Source of the DNA: Streptomyces sp. AC558_RSS880
GTDB lineage: Bacteria > Actinomycetota > Actinomycetes > Streptomycetales > Streptomycetaceae
Reading direction: 5' to 3'
Length of the DNA: 62,252 bases
NCBI RefSeq assembly: GCF_019049255.1
Contig: NZ_JAGMUJ010000108.1
Coordinates: 1-62,252, forward strand
Shown: in pieces, positions 41,437 to 51,847 of the stretch
Layout of the letters: every line of letters starts with the position of its first letter
Position numbering within the stretch: position 1 is the stretch's first letter
The notes under the pieces: model-generated
Told to the model about the DNA's origin: nothing
Database searches by the model: none
The model's input: only the letters and a program-made list of their open reading frames with translations
Program-made: the position numbers and the translations under genes

Positions 41437-42642
41437 CTAGGACCGGCGGGGCACGGGGATCACATAGCGGCTGAAGAGCAGCTCGCGCAGAACGTCTTCG
41501 CCGCCTTCCACGAGGGAGACGTAGCGGATGTCGCGCATCAGCTTGCCGATGGGCAGTTCGTGCGTGTAGCCGAGTCCGCCGAACAGCTCGGAGCCCGCGC
41601 CGGCCACTTCCCAGCCGGCCTGGCCGCAGAACATCTTGGCGGTCAGGGCGGACTTCAGGGTGCCCTGGCGGTGGAAGAGGGCGGCGGCGCCGGGGTTCGT
41701 CATGATCGCGTCGTAGTCGCGGGCGGCGCGCAGACAGTGGCTCTTCATGACGTCGATCTGCATTTCCATCTGCCCGAGCCGCTGTGCGAACACGGGGCTC
41801 TCCATGAGGACGCCGTCGCGGAAGGGCTTGTTCTTGGCGTAGGTCATGCAGTGGTCGCGGATGCGGCGGGCCACCCCGATCGCGGTGGCCGCGATCAGGA
41901 TGCGGCTGGCGTTGAGGCCGATCTCCAGCAGTCGCAGGCCGGAGCCGTCCAGGCGGTTCGCGGCGGGGACGCGGCAGCCGTTCAGGCTCACCTGGTAGGT
42001 GTGCGAGGCACGCAGGCCGATGACGTCCCAGCGTTTCACGACCTCGACGCCGGGGGTGTCGCGCGGGATCAGCACGGCGTGGTACGCCTCGGGGTCCTCG
42101 GCCGAGCGGGCGATGACGACGAGGAAGTCGGCGAAGTCGGTGTTGGTCGAGAAGAACTTCTCGCCGATGACGACGAGTTCGTCCCCTTCCGTCGCCACCA
42201 CGGTCTCGATCTTGGCGAGTTCGCTGCCCGCGGCCCGCTCGCTGCCCAGCGTCGCGCAGAACGAGCCCCGGGCGGCCATGGGCGCGAGATGACGCGCCTT
42301 GAGCTCCTCGGAGCCGTACAGCTGCACGATGCTGGTGCCGAGCACCGAGATGAAGAGCGTGAAGGCCACCCCGGCGTCACCGTAGGAGATCTCGTTGACG
42401 ATCTCGACGCCGTCCTCGAGGGTGAGTCCGCGCCCGCCCAGCTCCTCCGGCAGCCACCAGTTGGCCAGTCCGGTCTCCCGGAACCTGTCGTAGACGTCCG
42501 AGGGCTTGTCGTCGAGCGCGTCCAGCTCCGCGTGACGGCCCTCGAGGCACTCCTTGACGAACGTGCGAACGGCCTTGAGGTCTTCCTGCTTCATCTCTCC
42601 ACCATGTCCAGGTCCGGCGCTCGGGGGCACGGACGGTGTCAT
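41437..42642 (-). CDS. Acyl-CoA dehydrogenase in the PKS cluster
   Basis: A flavoenzyme of the acyl-CoA dehydrogenase family (401 aa from the ATG at 42642, or 385 aa from the ATG at 42594). Motifs in order: WLPEELGGRGLTLEDGVEIV, FCATLGSERAAGSELAKIET (FAD/substrate region), SHTYQVSLNGCRVPAANRL and the C-terminal ELFGGLGYTHELPIGKLMRD. The first ATG overlaps the PKS stop (ATGA), indicating coupling, and was kept. The second gives a more typical N-terminus and sits right behind GGAGAG. It may oxidise an acyl intermediate or the finished polyketide, or make an extender precursor; the substrate is unknown. Confidence 0.85.
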   Translation of the reverse strand: MTPSVPPSAGPGHGGEMKQEDLKAVRTFVKECLEGRHAELDALDDKPSDVYDRFRETGLANWWLPEELGGRGLTLEDGVEIVNEISYGDAGVAFTLFISVLGTSIVQLYGSEELKARHLAPMAARGSFCATLGSERAAGSELAKIETVVATEGDELVVIGEKFFSTNTDFADFLVVIARSAEDPEAYHAVLIPRDTPGVEVVKRWDVIGLRASHTYQVSLNGCRVPAANRLDGSGLRLLEIGLNASRILIAATAIGVARRIRDHCMTYAKNKPFRDGVLMESPVFAQRLGQMEMQIDVMKSHCLRAARDYDAIMTNPGAAALFHRQGTLKSALTAKMFCGQAGWEVAGAGSELFGGLGYTHELPIGKLMRDIRYVSLVEGGEDVLRELLFSRYVIPVPRRS

Positions 42643-45600
42643 TCGGAATTCACCCGCTGCACGAGGGCCTCGATGTCGAGGTCGTCGATCTCGTCGAGGT
42701 CGTCGGTCCCGTCGAGTGCGTCGGTCCCGTCGTCCGGCGGACCGTCGGTCCCGTCCCCCGTCTCCGGGGCGGGGAACAGCAGTTCCCGCACGCGCTCCGC
42801 CAGTGCGGCGGGCGTCGGATAGTTGTAGATCACCGTTGCCGGGACGTGGACCCCCGTGTCCTTCTTGACCTGGTTGCGGAACTCGACGCCGCTGAGGGAG
42901 TCGAAACCGATCTCCTGGAAGGACATGTCGGCGTCGATGTCGTCGGCGGACGAGTAGCCCAGCACCACGGCGGCGGTCTCCAGCAGCAGGGCCACCAGTT
43001 CCTCACGCTGCTCCTCCGGCGAGAGGCCGGCCAGCTTGCGCGCCATGGCGGACTCCCCGCTCTCCTCGGCGGGGAGGGCCCTCTCGGACGGCGCGGGCGC
43101 GGGCGCGGGCCGGACCAGGGTGTGCAGCAGTGCGGGCACGGTGTCCTGCCCCAGGGCGTCCCGGTCGACCCGCACGGGAAGCTGCAGCGTCCGGTCCGCG
43201 GCGAGGGCGGCGTCGAACAGGGCCATGCCCCTGTCCGCCGTCAGGGGTTCCATGCCGTGGCGCCGGAAGCGCGCCAGGTCGTTCTCGCCGAGCGTGCTCG
43301 CCATGCCGGTCTCCCACGGGCCCCAGGCCAGCGAGATCGCGGGCAGTCCCGCCTCGGCGCGGTGCTCGGCCAGGGCGTTGAGGAAGGCGTTGGCCGCCGC
43401 GTAGTTCGCCTGGCCCGCGTTGCCGACGACGCCCACCACGGAGGAGTACAGGACGAAAGCGGACAGCTCCCTGTCCTTGGTGAGTTCGTGCAGATGCCAG
43501 GCGGCGTCGACCTTGGGCGCGAACACGCGGTCCATCCGCTCCGGTGTCATCAGCTCCACCGTGGTGTCGTCGAGCACTCCGGCCATGTGCACGACCGCGG
43601 TGAGCGGCGCCTCCGGCGCGATCCGCGCAAGCTGCTCCGCCAGTGCCCCGGCGTCGGAGACGTCACAGGCCGCCTGGGTGACGTGGGCGCCCAGCTCGGT
43701 CAGTTCGGCGGCCACCCCGGCCGCGCCGGAGCGGCTGAGCAGCAGCAGGTTGCGCACTCCGTGCTCGACGACCAGGTGCCGGGCGAGCAGGGCGCCCAGA
43801 CCACCGGTCGCTCCGGTGAGCAGGACCGTTCCGTCCGGGTCCCAGGCCTGCCGCGCCACGGACGGGGCGGGCGACGGGACCAGTCGCGGTGCGTAGACCC
43901 TGCCCTGACGGATCGCCAGCTCGGGCATGCGCGGGTCCAGGGCCTCCAGTGCGCGCAGCGACTCCTCGCTGCCGTCGGTGTCCACGAGCACGAACTGGTC
44001 GCCGTGCTCGATCTGCGCGGAGCGCACCAGACCCCACACCGGGGCGAGGGCCAGATCGGGCGTCTCCCCGGGAAGGGCCGCCACGGCGTTCCTGGTCACG
44101 ATGGCCAGCGGGCGGTCGTGGTGGTCGTTCAGCCGCCGCTGCACCAGCCCCAGCGCCTCGCGGGTACCGGCCCGCGCCGCCGTGGGGGCGTCGCCGTGCC
44201 CGTCCGCCTCGACGTGCACGATGTCGGCCGGAGCGGCCGGCCGCTCCGGGCCCGGCTCCACCGGCGACCAGCGCACGGCGAACAGCGAGTCGGCCAGGGA
44301 GCCCCCGGAGAGCCGGCCGGCCGAGGCCGGCATCAGGGCGAGGGACTCCACGGTCAGTACGGGCGTACCGTCGGAACCCGTGATCGACAGCGACACCTCG
44401 GTCTCGCTGATCCGGGTGGCGCGGACCCGCAGACGGCCTCCGGCGCGCACCTGGCCGGCGACTCCCGACCAGGAGTAGGGCAGCACCACCTGGGCCGGGT
44501 CGTCCGGCTCCGTCAGTGCCAGCACCGGGTGCAGAGCGGCGTCGAAGAGGGCGGGGTGAACGGCGAATCCGCCTGTGGCGTGCGGTACCCGCTCGGGCAG
44601 CTCGACCTCGCCGTACACCTCGTCCCCGAGCCGCCACAGCGAGCGCAGGCCCCGGAAGGCCGGGCCGTATCCGTAGCCGCGGTCGACCAGCTCCGCGTAG
44701 AAGGCGGAGACGTCCACCGGGACGGCGTCCTGCGGGGGCCACACGTCCGCGGTGGCGGCACGCGCGGGGGTCCGCGGGACCACGTGCCCGGTGGCGTGCC
44801 GGGTCCAGGACCCCGCGGCACCGGACGCCGGACGCGAGTACACCCCGACCGGGCGCCGGCCGGACTGTTCCGCCCCGCCGACGACGACCTGCACCCGCAC
44901 GGCGCCGTCGGCGAAGGTCAGCGGCGCGTGGAGGGTCAGTTCCTCGACGGCGCGGCAGCCGGTGTCCTCGATCGCGCGCAGCGCCATGTCCACCAGGGCC
45001 GCGCCGGGGAACACGGCGTTGCCGAAGAGGGCGTGGTCGGCCAGCCAGGGTTCGGCGTCGAGGTCGATCCGTCCGCTGAACACCGTCTGGTCGCCGACGG
45101 CCACCTCGGTGGCGGCGGACAGGAAGGGATGCCCGACCGGCTCCAGCCCGGCGCCCGCGACATCGCCGTGCGGCGCGGCCGGCCGCGCCCAGTAGCGCTG
45201 GTGGTCGAAGGCGTAGGTGGGCAGGTCGACGGGACGGCCGGCGATGCCGACGGCGTCCAGGTAGGCCCGCCAGTCGACGGGAACGCCGGCGACGTGCAGG
45301 CGTGCCAGGGCCTCCGCCGCCGAGCGGGTCTCGGAGCGGCCCTTGCGGGCGAGGGGTGTCGCCGTCAGGTCCGTGTCGGTGAGGGTGTCGGCGGTCATGG
45401 CGGACAGGACGCCGTCGGGGCCGACCTCGACCAGCGCCCCGGCGCCCGCCTCGACGGCGGCGGCGACCCCGTCGGCGAAGCGCACGGCGTCACGCACGTG
45501 GCGCACCCAGTACCCGGGCTGCTCCAGCTCGCCCGGTTCGGCGAGGGCGCCGGACACGTTGGACACGACCGGGACGCGTGCGGGCGCATAGGTGACCGAC

Positions 45601-48600
45601 TCGGCGACGCGCCGGAACTCGTCGAGCATGGGGTCCATCAGCGGCGAGTGGAAGGCGTGCGAGACGCGCAGCCGGGTCGTCTTGCGCCCGTCGGCGGCCA
45701 GGGTCGCGGCGACCTCGGTGACGACCTCCTCCACGCCGGAGACGACGACGGCGGCGGGGCCGTTCACGGCGGCGACGGAGGCGGCCTCCTCGTGTCCGGC
45801 CAGGGCGGCCCGGACCTCCTCCTCGCTCGCCTGTACGGCCACCATGGCCCCGCCCTTCGGCAGTGCGCCCATCAGGCGCCCGCGCGCGGCGACCAGACGG
45901 GCCGCGTCGGACAGCGAGAACACCCCCGCCACATGGGCGGCGGCCAGTTCGCCGATGGAGTGCCCGACGAGCACCGCGGGCTCGACCCCGAGGGACGTCA
46001 GGAGGCGGTAGGCGGCCACCTCGAAGGCGAACAGCGCGGGTTGCGTCATCGCCGTCTCGTCGAGCGACCCGGCCGCCTCGGACCCGGGTTCGGCCGAGAC
46101 AACCGCGTCGACGGGGTGTTCCAGCAGGGGATCGAGTTCCGCGCAGACCTCGCGCCAGGCCTCGGCGAACGCGGGGAAGGCCGCGATCAGTTCCCGGCCC
46201 ATGCCCGGGCGCTGGCTGCCCTGCCCGGAGAAGAGGACGCCGACGCCGGGCGGCGCCGACGCGTGGCCGGTGACCACACCGGGCTCCCGCCGGCCCTGGG
46301 CGAGGGCGTCCAGTCCGGCGAGGAGTTCCTCCCGGTCCGCCCCGGTGATCACGGCGCGATGATCGAAGGACGAGCGCCGGGTGGCCAGGGACAGGGCCAC
46401 GTCGGCCGGGTGCGCGGCGGTGTCGGCGGCGAGCGCCGCGGCCAGCTTGCGGGCCTGCCCGGCCAGCGCCTTGGCGCTGTGCGCCGACACCGGCCACACC
46501 GTCTCGCCCCGCGGCTGTGCGGCCGGGGGCACGGCGGGCTCGACGGGGTCGCCCTGTTCGACGATCACGTGCGCGTTGGTGCCGCTGATCCCGAACGAGG
46601 AGACGCCGGCGCGCCGGGCGCGGCCGGCCCGCGGCCAGTCGCGCTGTTCGGCCAGCAGCCGCACGGTGCCGGAGGACCAGTCGACCCGGCTGGAGGGCTG
46701 CTCGGCGTGGAGGGTCCTGGGCAGCACTCCCTCGCGCATCGCCATGATCATCTTGATGATTCCGGCGACGCCCGCGGCGGCCTGGGTGTGTCCGATGTTG
46801 GACTTCAGCGACCCCAGCCACAGGGGGTCCTCGCGATCCGGTCCGTAGACGGACAGCAGCGCCTGCGCCTCGATGGGATCGCCGAGGCTGGTGCCGGTGC
46901 CGTGCGCCTCCACCGCGTCGACCTCTGCCGGGGACAGGCCGGCCGAGGCGAGGGCCTGGCGTATCACCCGTTCCTGGGAGGGGCCGTTGGGCGCGGTGAG
47001 GCCGTTGCTCTCGCCGTCCTGGTTGATCGCGCTGCCGCGCAGCACGGCCAGCACGCGGCGGCCGCGTCGCCGCGCGTCGGACAGCCGCTCCAGCACCAGC
47101 ACGCCGACGCCCTCGGACCAGCCGGTGCCGTCGGCGGCGTCGGAGAACGCCTTGCAGCGGCCGTCGGCGGCCAGCCCGCCCTGCCGGGCGAACTCGACGA
47201 ACATGCCCGGCGTGGACATCACGGTGACACCGCCCGCGACGGCGAGGGAGCAGTCACCGGACCGCAGCGACTGGGCGGCCAGGTGCACGGCGACCAGGGA
47301 GGAGGAGCAGGCGGTGTCGACGGTGACGGCCGGTCCCTCCAGGCCGAGGGAGTAGGCGATCCGTCCGGACACGACGCTGCCGGAGCCGCCGGTCAGCGCG
47401 TGGCCCGCGAGGTTGCCGGAGACGTCCTGCAGGCGCGGCAGGTAATCCTGCGCCATGGCTCCCATGAACACCGCGGTGCTGGTGCGGCGCAGCCCGGCCG
47501 GGTCCTGGCCGGCGTGCTCCAGCGCCTCCCACACGGCTTCCAGAGCGAGCCGCTGCTGCGGGTCCATGGCGAGGGCCTCGCGCGGGCTGATCCGGAAGAA
47601 GCCGGCGTCGAAGTCCGCCGCGCCGTCCAGGAAGCCGCCGGCGGGGACGAAGTCCGCGTCCACGTCGACCCGCCAGCCCCGGTCCTCGGGGAAGCCGGTG
47701 ATCGCGTCGACGCCGTCGGCGACCAGTCGCCACAGGTCCTCGGGGGTGGCGACCCCACCGGGCAGCCTGCAGCTCATGCCGACGATCGCGATCGGCTCGT
47801 CGGCGGCGGTGACGGGGACGACCGCCGCGCCGGCCCGGTTCTCCCCGGGCCCGGAGATCCGCTCGCGCAGGTGCCGCACCAGAGCGGCGGGGGTCGGGTG
47901 GTCGTAGACGAGCGAGGCGGGCGTCTGCAGGCCGGTCGCGGCGTTGAGCCGGTCGCGCAGCTGCACCGCCGTCACCGAGTCGAAGCCGAGTTCCTTGAAG
48001 GTGTGGTCCGCCCCGATCCGCGCGGCGTCGGCATGTCCGAGCAGTACCGCCGCCTCACCGGTCACCAGCGTCCACAGCTCCTGCTCGGACGCCCCCGCGG
48101 CGGCGGGCGCGGTCTCGGGCGCCGTGGCCCCCCGCGCGGCGGCGGGGGCCGGCCGCGCGGCGGGTGCCTCGACGGCGGCCCCGTCGACCCAGTGGGTCTC
48201 ACGCTGGAAGGCGTAGGTCGGCAGCGGCACGCGCCGGGCTCCGGCGAACCGGCCCCGCCAGTCGAGGTCGACGCCCCGGCTGTACAGCTCGGCCATGGAC
48301 AGCAGCAGGCGGTGCGTCTCGTCCTCGTGGCGGCGCAGCGTGGGCTGTACGACGGCGGAGCCGACCGTGCCGGCGATGTGCATCGCCAGCACCGGGTGCG
48401 GGCTGACCTCCACGAAGACGCCGTGTCCGGCGGCGGCCAGCACCTCGACCGTGTCGGCGAAGCGCACCGGCTCGCGCAGGTTCCGGTACCAGTACTCGGC
48501 GTCCAGGGCGGCCGGGTCGACCCGTCCCCCGACGACCGTGGAGTAGAAGGCCACGCCGGTGTCGGTGGTCGCGGCGCCCGCGACGCCGGCGAGCACCTCG

Positions 48601-50798
48601 TCCCGGATGGATTCCACGTGGTGGCTGTGGGAGGCGTAGTCGACGGGGACGATCCGGGCGCGGACGTCCCGGGCCTCGCACCGGGCGACGGCCGCGCGGA
48701 CGGCGTCGGGGTCGCCGGAGATCACCACGGTGCCGGGCGAGTTCACCGCCGCGATCGACACGCGGGACTGGTCGACCTGGTCGGCGGGCAGGTCCAGGAC
48801 GGCCATCAGGCCCCGCCCGGACAGCTTCTCGGTGATGACCCGCGCGCGGGCGACGATCAGCCGTACGCCGTCGGCGAGGGAGAGGATGCCCGCCGCGGTC
48901 GCGGCGGCGATCTCGCCCTGGGAGTGGCCGACGACCGCGTCGGGCTCCAGGCCCGCCGAGCGCCACACCTCGGCCAGGGAGACCATGACCGCGAACAGCG
49001 CGGGCTGTACGACGTCCATCCGTTTGAGGGCGGTCTCGTCGCCGAGCACCTCCCGCAGCGACCAGCCGGCGAACCGCTCCAGCAGGCGCTCGCACTCGTC
49101 CATGCGCTCGGCGAACACCTCGTCCGTGTCCCACAGGCCCTGGGCCATGCCGACCCAGTGCGCGCCCTGGCCGGAGAACACCCACACCACGCCGCCGCCC
49201 TCGGCGGCGGTGCCGGTGACGACCCTCGCCGACGGCCTGCCCTCCGCCAGCGCGGCGAGGCCGTCCAGCAGTTCGTCGCGGTCGGCGGCGAGCACGACGC
49301 CCCGGCCCTTCAACGACGACCGGGTGGTCGCCGCGGAGTAGCCGACGTCCACGGGGTGCAGGCCGGTGTCGTCGCGGACCCAGTCGTGCAGTCGGCGGGC
49401 CTGGGCCCGCAGGCCCTGGGGGGTACGCGCGGACAGCGTCACCGGGACGGGTGCGCCGGTGCCGGACGGCGCGGGCGCGGCGTCCGGCCGGGGCTCGGCC
49501 CCGGGCTCGGGAGCGGCCACGACGAGGTGGCAGTTGGTGCCGCCGATGCCGAAGGAGCTGACGCCGGCCAGCCGGGGGCCGTCGGGCCACGGCGCCGCGG
49601 CGGCGTTGACCCGCAGTTTCCACTCCTCCAGGGGGATGTCCGGGTGCGGCGTCTCGTAGTTGAGGCTGGCGGGCAGCAGGCCGTGCCACATGGACAGGGC
49701 GACCTTGATCAGGCCCAGGACACCCGCGGCCGCGTCGAGGTGGCCGATGTTGGTCTTCACCGATCCGACCAGCAGGGGCCGCGCGGCGTCGCGGCCCTCG
49801 CCGAAGACCTCGGCCAGCGCGCTCGCCTCGACGGGGTCGCCCGCCCGGGTGCCGGTGCCGTGCAGTTCGACGTAGCGCACCCGTGCGGGGGCCACGCCGG
49901 CGTCGCGGCAGGCCTCGCTCAACAGGGCGGTCTGCGCCTCGGCGTTGGGGACGGTCAACGCGCCGGGGCCGTCGTGGTTGACGGCGCCGCCGAGCAGCAC
50001 GCAGTACACGGGATCGCCGTCGGCGACGGCGTCGGCCAGCCGCTTCAGCACGACCACGCCCGCGCCCTCGCCGCGGACGAAACCGTTGGCGCGGGCGTCG
50101 AAGGTGTGGCTGCGGCAGTCCGGTGACAGCGCCCCGGAGCGGGCGAAGGCGATCGTGCTCTCCGGTACGAGGTTCAGGTGGACCCCGCCGGCCAGCGCCA
50201 GGCGCGCGGTTCCCGAGCGCAGGCTCTCGCAGGCCATGTGCACCGCGACGAGGGAGGACGACTGCGCGGTGTCCACCGTCAGGCTCGGCCCGTGCAGCCC
50301 CAGTTGGTGCGAGACCCGGTTGGCGATCAGGCCCCGGCTCAGCCCGGTGACGGAGTGATGGGAGAGCGCGTCGCCGCCGTGCCGGTGCACCAGGGAGGCG
50401 TAGTCGTCTCCGGTGGCACCCAGGAACACGGAGGTGTCGCTGCCGCGCAGGCTCTCCGGCGGGAGGCAGGCGTCTTCCAGGGCCTGCCAGCTCAGTTCGA
50501 GGACCATGCGCTGGCGCGGGTCCATCACCGCGGCCTCTCTCGGGGAGATGCCGAAGAAGCCCGCGTCGAAGTCGGCGACGCGGTCCACGAAGCCGCCCCG
50601 CGGGTGGCGCGCCAGTTCCGCGATGTCCGTGGGCCACCGGTCGGCGGGGCCGTCCGCTATCGCGTGCTCGCCCTCGCTCAGCAGCGTCCAGAAGGAGCGG
50701 ACGTCCTCGGCGCCCGGGACCCTGCACGACATTCCGATGACGGCGACAGCATTCTGATCCACCCCGGTGAGCCCTTCCCCGAACTCGTTCACGCCCAT
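42639..50798 (-). CDS. Modular PKS: KSQ-AT-ACP loading, then KS-AT-DH-KR-ACP
   Basis: A 2719-aa type I PKS. The loading module has a KS with Gln in place of the active Cys (DTAQSSS, Gln179), a decarboxylating KSQ. Its AT (GHSQGE, Ser626; YASH at 721) reads as methylmalonyl-specific, and its ACP has Ser941 (GFDS). The extension module has an intact KS (TACSSS, Cys1164), an AT with GHSIGE (Ser1614) and HAFH, typical of malonyl, a DH with H1922 (HxxxGxxxxP) and D2086 (FDAALH), a KR with TGATGGLG, an LDD B-type motif and Tyr2466, and an ACP with Ser2634. An acidic tail (LDEIDDLDIEALVQRVNSE) looks like a docking element. Expected product: an enoyl thioester from a propionyl starter plus a malonyl unit. 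A GGAG site lies four bases before the ATG. Confidence 0.93.
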   Translation of the reverse strand: MGVNEFGEGLTGVDQNAVAVIGMSCRVPGAEDVRSFWTLLSEGEHAIADGPADRWPTDIAELARHPRGGFVDRVADFDAGFFGISPREAAVMDPRQRMVLELSWQALEDACLPPESLRGSDTSVFLGATGDDYASLVHRHGGDALSHHSVTGLSRGLIANRVSHQLGLHGPSLTVDTAQSSSLVAVHMACESLRSGTARLALAGGVHLNLVPESTIAFARSGALSPDCRSHTFDARANGFVRGEGAGVVVLKRLADAVADGDPVYCVLLGGAVNHDGPGALTVPNAEAQTALLSEACRDAGVAPARVRYVELHGTGTRAGDPVEASALAEVFGEGRDAARPLLVGSVKTNIGHLDAAAGVLGLIKVALSMWHGLLPASLNYETPHPDIPLEEWKLRVNAAAAPWPDGPRLAGVSSFGIGGTNCHLVVAAPEPGAEPRPDAAPAPSGTGAPVPVTLSARTPQGLRAQARRLHDWVRDDTGLHPVDVGYSAATTRSSLKGRGVVLAADRDELLDGLAALAEGRPSARVVTGTAAEGGGVVWVFSGQGAHWVGMAQGLWDTDEVFAERMDECERLLERFAGWSLREVLGDETALKRMDVVQPALFAVMVSLAEVWRSAGLEPDAVVGHSQGEIAAATAAGILSLADGVRLIVARARVITEKLSGRGLMAVLDLPADQVDQSRVSIAAVNSPGTVVISGDPDAVRAAVARCEARDVRARIVPVDYASHSHHVESIRDEVLAGVAGAATTDTGVAFYSTVVGGRVDPAALDAEYWYRNLREPVRFADTVEVLAAAGHGVFVEVSPHPVLAMHIAGTVGSAVVQPTLRRHEDETHRLLLSMAELYSRGVDLDWRGRFAGARRVPLPTYAFQRETHWVDGAAVEAPAARPAPAAARGATAPETAPAAAGASEQELWTLVTGEAAVLLGHADAARIGADHTFKELGFDSVTAVQLRDRLNAATGLQTPASLVYDHPTPAALVRHLRERISGPGENRAGAAVVPVTAADEPIAIVGMSCRLPGGVATPEDLWRLVADGVDAITGFPEDRGWRVDVDADFVPAGGFLDGAADFDAGFFRISPREALAMDPQQRLALEAVWEALEHAGQDPAGLRRTSTAVFMGAMAQDYLPRLQDVSGNLAGHALTGGSGSVVSGRIAYSLGLEGPAVTVDTACSSSLVAVHLAAQSLRSGDCSLAVAGGVTVMSTPGMFVEFARQGGLAADGRCKAFSDAADGTGWSEGVGVLVLERLSDARRRGRRVLAVLRGSAINQDGESNGLTAPNGPSQERVIRQALASAGLSPAEVDAVEAHGTGTSLGDPIEAQALLSVYGPDREDPLWLGSLKSNIGHTQAAAGVAGIIKMIMAMREGVLPRTLHAEQPSSRVDWSSGTVRLLAEQRDWPRAGRARRAGVSSFGISGTNAHVIVEQGDPVEPAVPPAAQPRGETVWPVSAHSAKALAGQARKLAAALAADTAAHPADVALSLATRRSSFDHRAVITGADREELLAGLDALAQGRREPGVVTGHASAPPGVGVLFSGQGSQRPGMGRELIAAFPAFAEAWREVCAELDPLLEHPVDAVVSAEPGSEAAGSLDETAMTQPALFAFEVAAYRLLTSLGVEPAVLVGHSIGELAAAHVAGVFSLSDAARLVAARGRLMGALPKGGAMVAVQASEEEVRAALAGHEEAASVAAVNGPAAVVVSGVEEVVTEVAATLAADGRKTTRLRVSHAFHSPLMDPMLDEFRRVAESVTYAPARVPVVSNVSGALAEPGELEQPGYWVRHVRDAVRFADGVAAAVEAGAGALVEVGPDGVLSAMTADTLTDTDLTATPLARKGRSETRSAAEALARLHVAGVPVDWRAYLDAVGIAGRPVDLPTYAFDHQRYWARPAAPHGDVAGAGLEPVGHPFLSAATEVAVGDQTVFSGRIDLDAEPWLADHALFGNAVFPGAALVDMALRAIEDTGCRAVEELTLHAPLTFADGAVRVQVVVGGAEQSGRRPVGVYSRPASGAAGSWTRHATGHVVPRTPARAATADVWPPQDAVPVDVSAFYAELVDRGYGYGPAFRGLRSLWRLGDEVYGEVELPERVPHATGGFAVHPALFDAALHPVLALTEPDDPAQVVLPYSWSGVAGQVRAGGRLRVRATRISETEVSLSITGSDGTPVLTVESLALMPASAGRLSGGSLADSLFAVRWSPVEPGPERPAAPADIVHVEADGHGDAPTAARAGTREALGLVQRRLNDHHDRPLAIVTRNAVAALPGETPDLALAPVWGLVRSAQIEHGDQFVLVDTDGSEESLRALEALDPRMPELAIRQGRVYAPRLVPSPAPSVARQAWDPDGTVLLTGATGGLGALLARHLVVEHGVRNLLLLSRSGAAGVAAELTELGAHVTQAACDVSDAGALAEQLARIAPEAPLTAVVHMAGVLDDTTVELMTPERMDRVFAPKVDAAWHLHELTKDRELSAFVLYSSVVGVVGNAGQANYAAANAFLNALAEHRAEAGLPAISLAWGPWETGMASTLGENDLARFRRHGMEPLTADRGMALFDAALAADRTLQLPVRVDRDALGQDTVPALLHTLVRPAPAPAPSERALPAEESGESAMARKLAGLSPEEQREELVALLLETAAVVLGYSSADDIDADMSFQEIGFDSLSGVEFRNQVKKDTGVHVPATVIYNYPTPAALAERVRELLFPAPETGDGTDGPPDDGTDALDGTDDLDEIDDLDIEALVQRVNSE

Positions 50799-51106
50799 AG
50801 AGCTCCAGCCCTCTCTACCGCTTCGGCTGCACTGCAAGATCCGCCGACGGCCCCCGCGGATACACTTCCGCGGCCCCGATTCCGGCGAATGTTCCGTGCG
50901 GGAGCCTCGTCGGGCGTTCCGGCGCCGTGGGCGGGCCGCCACGGCGAGGCCGGCGGCGGAACGGCCACCGGGACGACGGCGTGCCCGGGAGCGGACCCGG
51001 ACACGCCGAAAGGCCCGGCCGGGCGCCCGGGGGAAAGGCGCCCGGCCGGGCCGGTTCTCGGGGGAACGCGTGGCCGCGCCGGGGTCCGGCGGGGCCACGC
51101 CGGACG
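50799..51106. other. Intergenic with terminator and PKS promoter region
   Basis: A 308-bp gap between the DUF2867 gene and the KSQ PKS gene. It contains the strong hairpin at 51011-51051 and no supported gene. The KSQ gene probably has its own promoter between the hairpin and 50798. Confidence 0.55.
51011..51051 (-). terminator. Perfect 16-bp hairpin terminator inside the PKS cluster
   Basis: GGCCCGGCCGGGCGCC (51011-51026) and GGCGCCCGGCCGGGCC (51036-51051) pair without mismatch around a 9-nt loop. It lies 55 bases past the DUF2867 stop codon and should separate transcription of the TE-ending PKS/P450 unit from the KSQ PKS. Confidence 0.7.
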
Positions 51107-51691
51107 TCATCCGGCCGTTCGCGCGTTCCAGTGGCGGCCGATCGTCTTGACCAGGTTCGGCGTCACGAAGACGCGTCGGAAGGGGAGGATCAGGGGCATG
51201 TAGACCTTCCCCAGCAGGCCCTTCTTCTTGACCAGTACGGCCATCTGCGCGTGGTGCCCGCCGTTCCCGTCGTCCACCCAGCCGATGTGCATCACCGCGT
51301 GCACCGTCTTGTTGACGACCTCCGTCGCCCACTCGTCGGAGGTCTGGTAGACCGACTTCATCGGCACCGTCCTCAGGTCCGGGCCGCGCAGGCCCTCACG
51401 CAGGTCGTCCGGCAGCCGGTCGCGCAGGGAGGGATTGCGCGGGCCGACGCCGTGTTCCGCTCCGTCCCACTTGAGGAGGGCGCCGAGTCTCCAGCGGATC
51501 GCGAACAGCACCTTGTACATCCGCGACGGATTGAACTCGGAGCCGTCGCCGCTGAACTGCTTGACCAGGAGGGCCAGGTCGTCGGGTCCTCCCGGGGTGT
51601 CCAGGTCCCATACGTCCTCGACCTCGAAGTCCTTGATGAACTCGTGGATCCTCCACGGCCGTTCGGTGAACGCCGTGTTCGGCAGCCTCAT
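51107..51691 (-). CDS. DUF2867-type protein
   Basis: A 194-aa soluble protein (from MRLPNTAFTERPWRIHEF; later FAIRWRLGALLKWD, NKTVHAVMHIGWVDDGNGGH and YMPLILPFRRVFVTPNLVKT) that resembles the DUF2867 family, small SRPBCC-like ligand-binding proteins. The ATG at 51691 has GGAGAA four bases upstream. It lies between a P450 and a PKS gene on the same strand, so it may bind or modify the polyketide, but no catalytic residue can be named. Length is normal for the family. Confidence 0.7.
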   Translation of the reverse strand: MRLPNTAFTERPWRIHEFIKDFEVEDVWDLDTPGGPDDLALLVKQFSGDGSEFNPSRMYKVLFAIRWRLGALLKWDGAEHGVGPRNPSLRDRLPDDLREGLRGPDLRTVPMKSVYQTSDEWATEVVNKTVHAVMHIGWVDDGNGGHHAQMAVLVKKKGLLGKVYMPLILPFRRVFVTPNLVKTIGRHWNARTAG

Positions 51692-51847
51692 TCGTTCTCC
51701 ATGTCTCGTGGAACGGTCCCGCACAAGCGCGTGGCACTGCCCGCGGGTGCGTGCGACGGCACCAACCTATCCAGGGGGTGTCCGCCGGCTGCGGGGAATC
51801 GCCCGTCGGCTCCCCGCAGCCGGTGTCCTGCCGCGCGACAGCCCGCC

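Noticed and set aside
42636..50126. A 2496-codon plus-strand open frame opposite the KSQ PKS gene
   Set aside because: It is an antisense shadow created by GC-rich third positions; its translation is Gly/His/Arg/Val low-complexity without any domain, while the minus strand encodes clear PKS domains.
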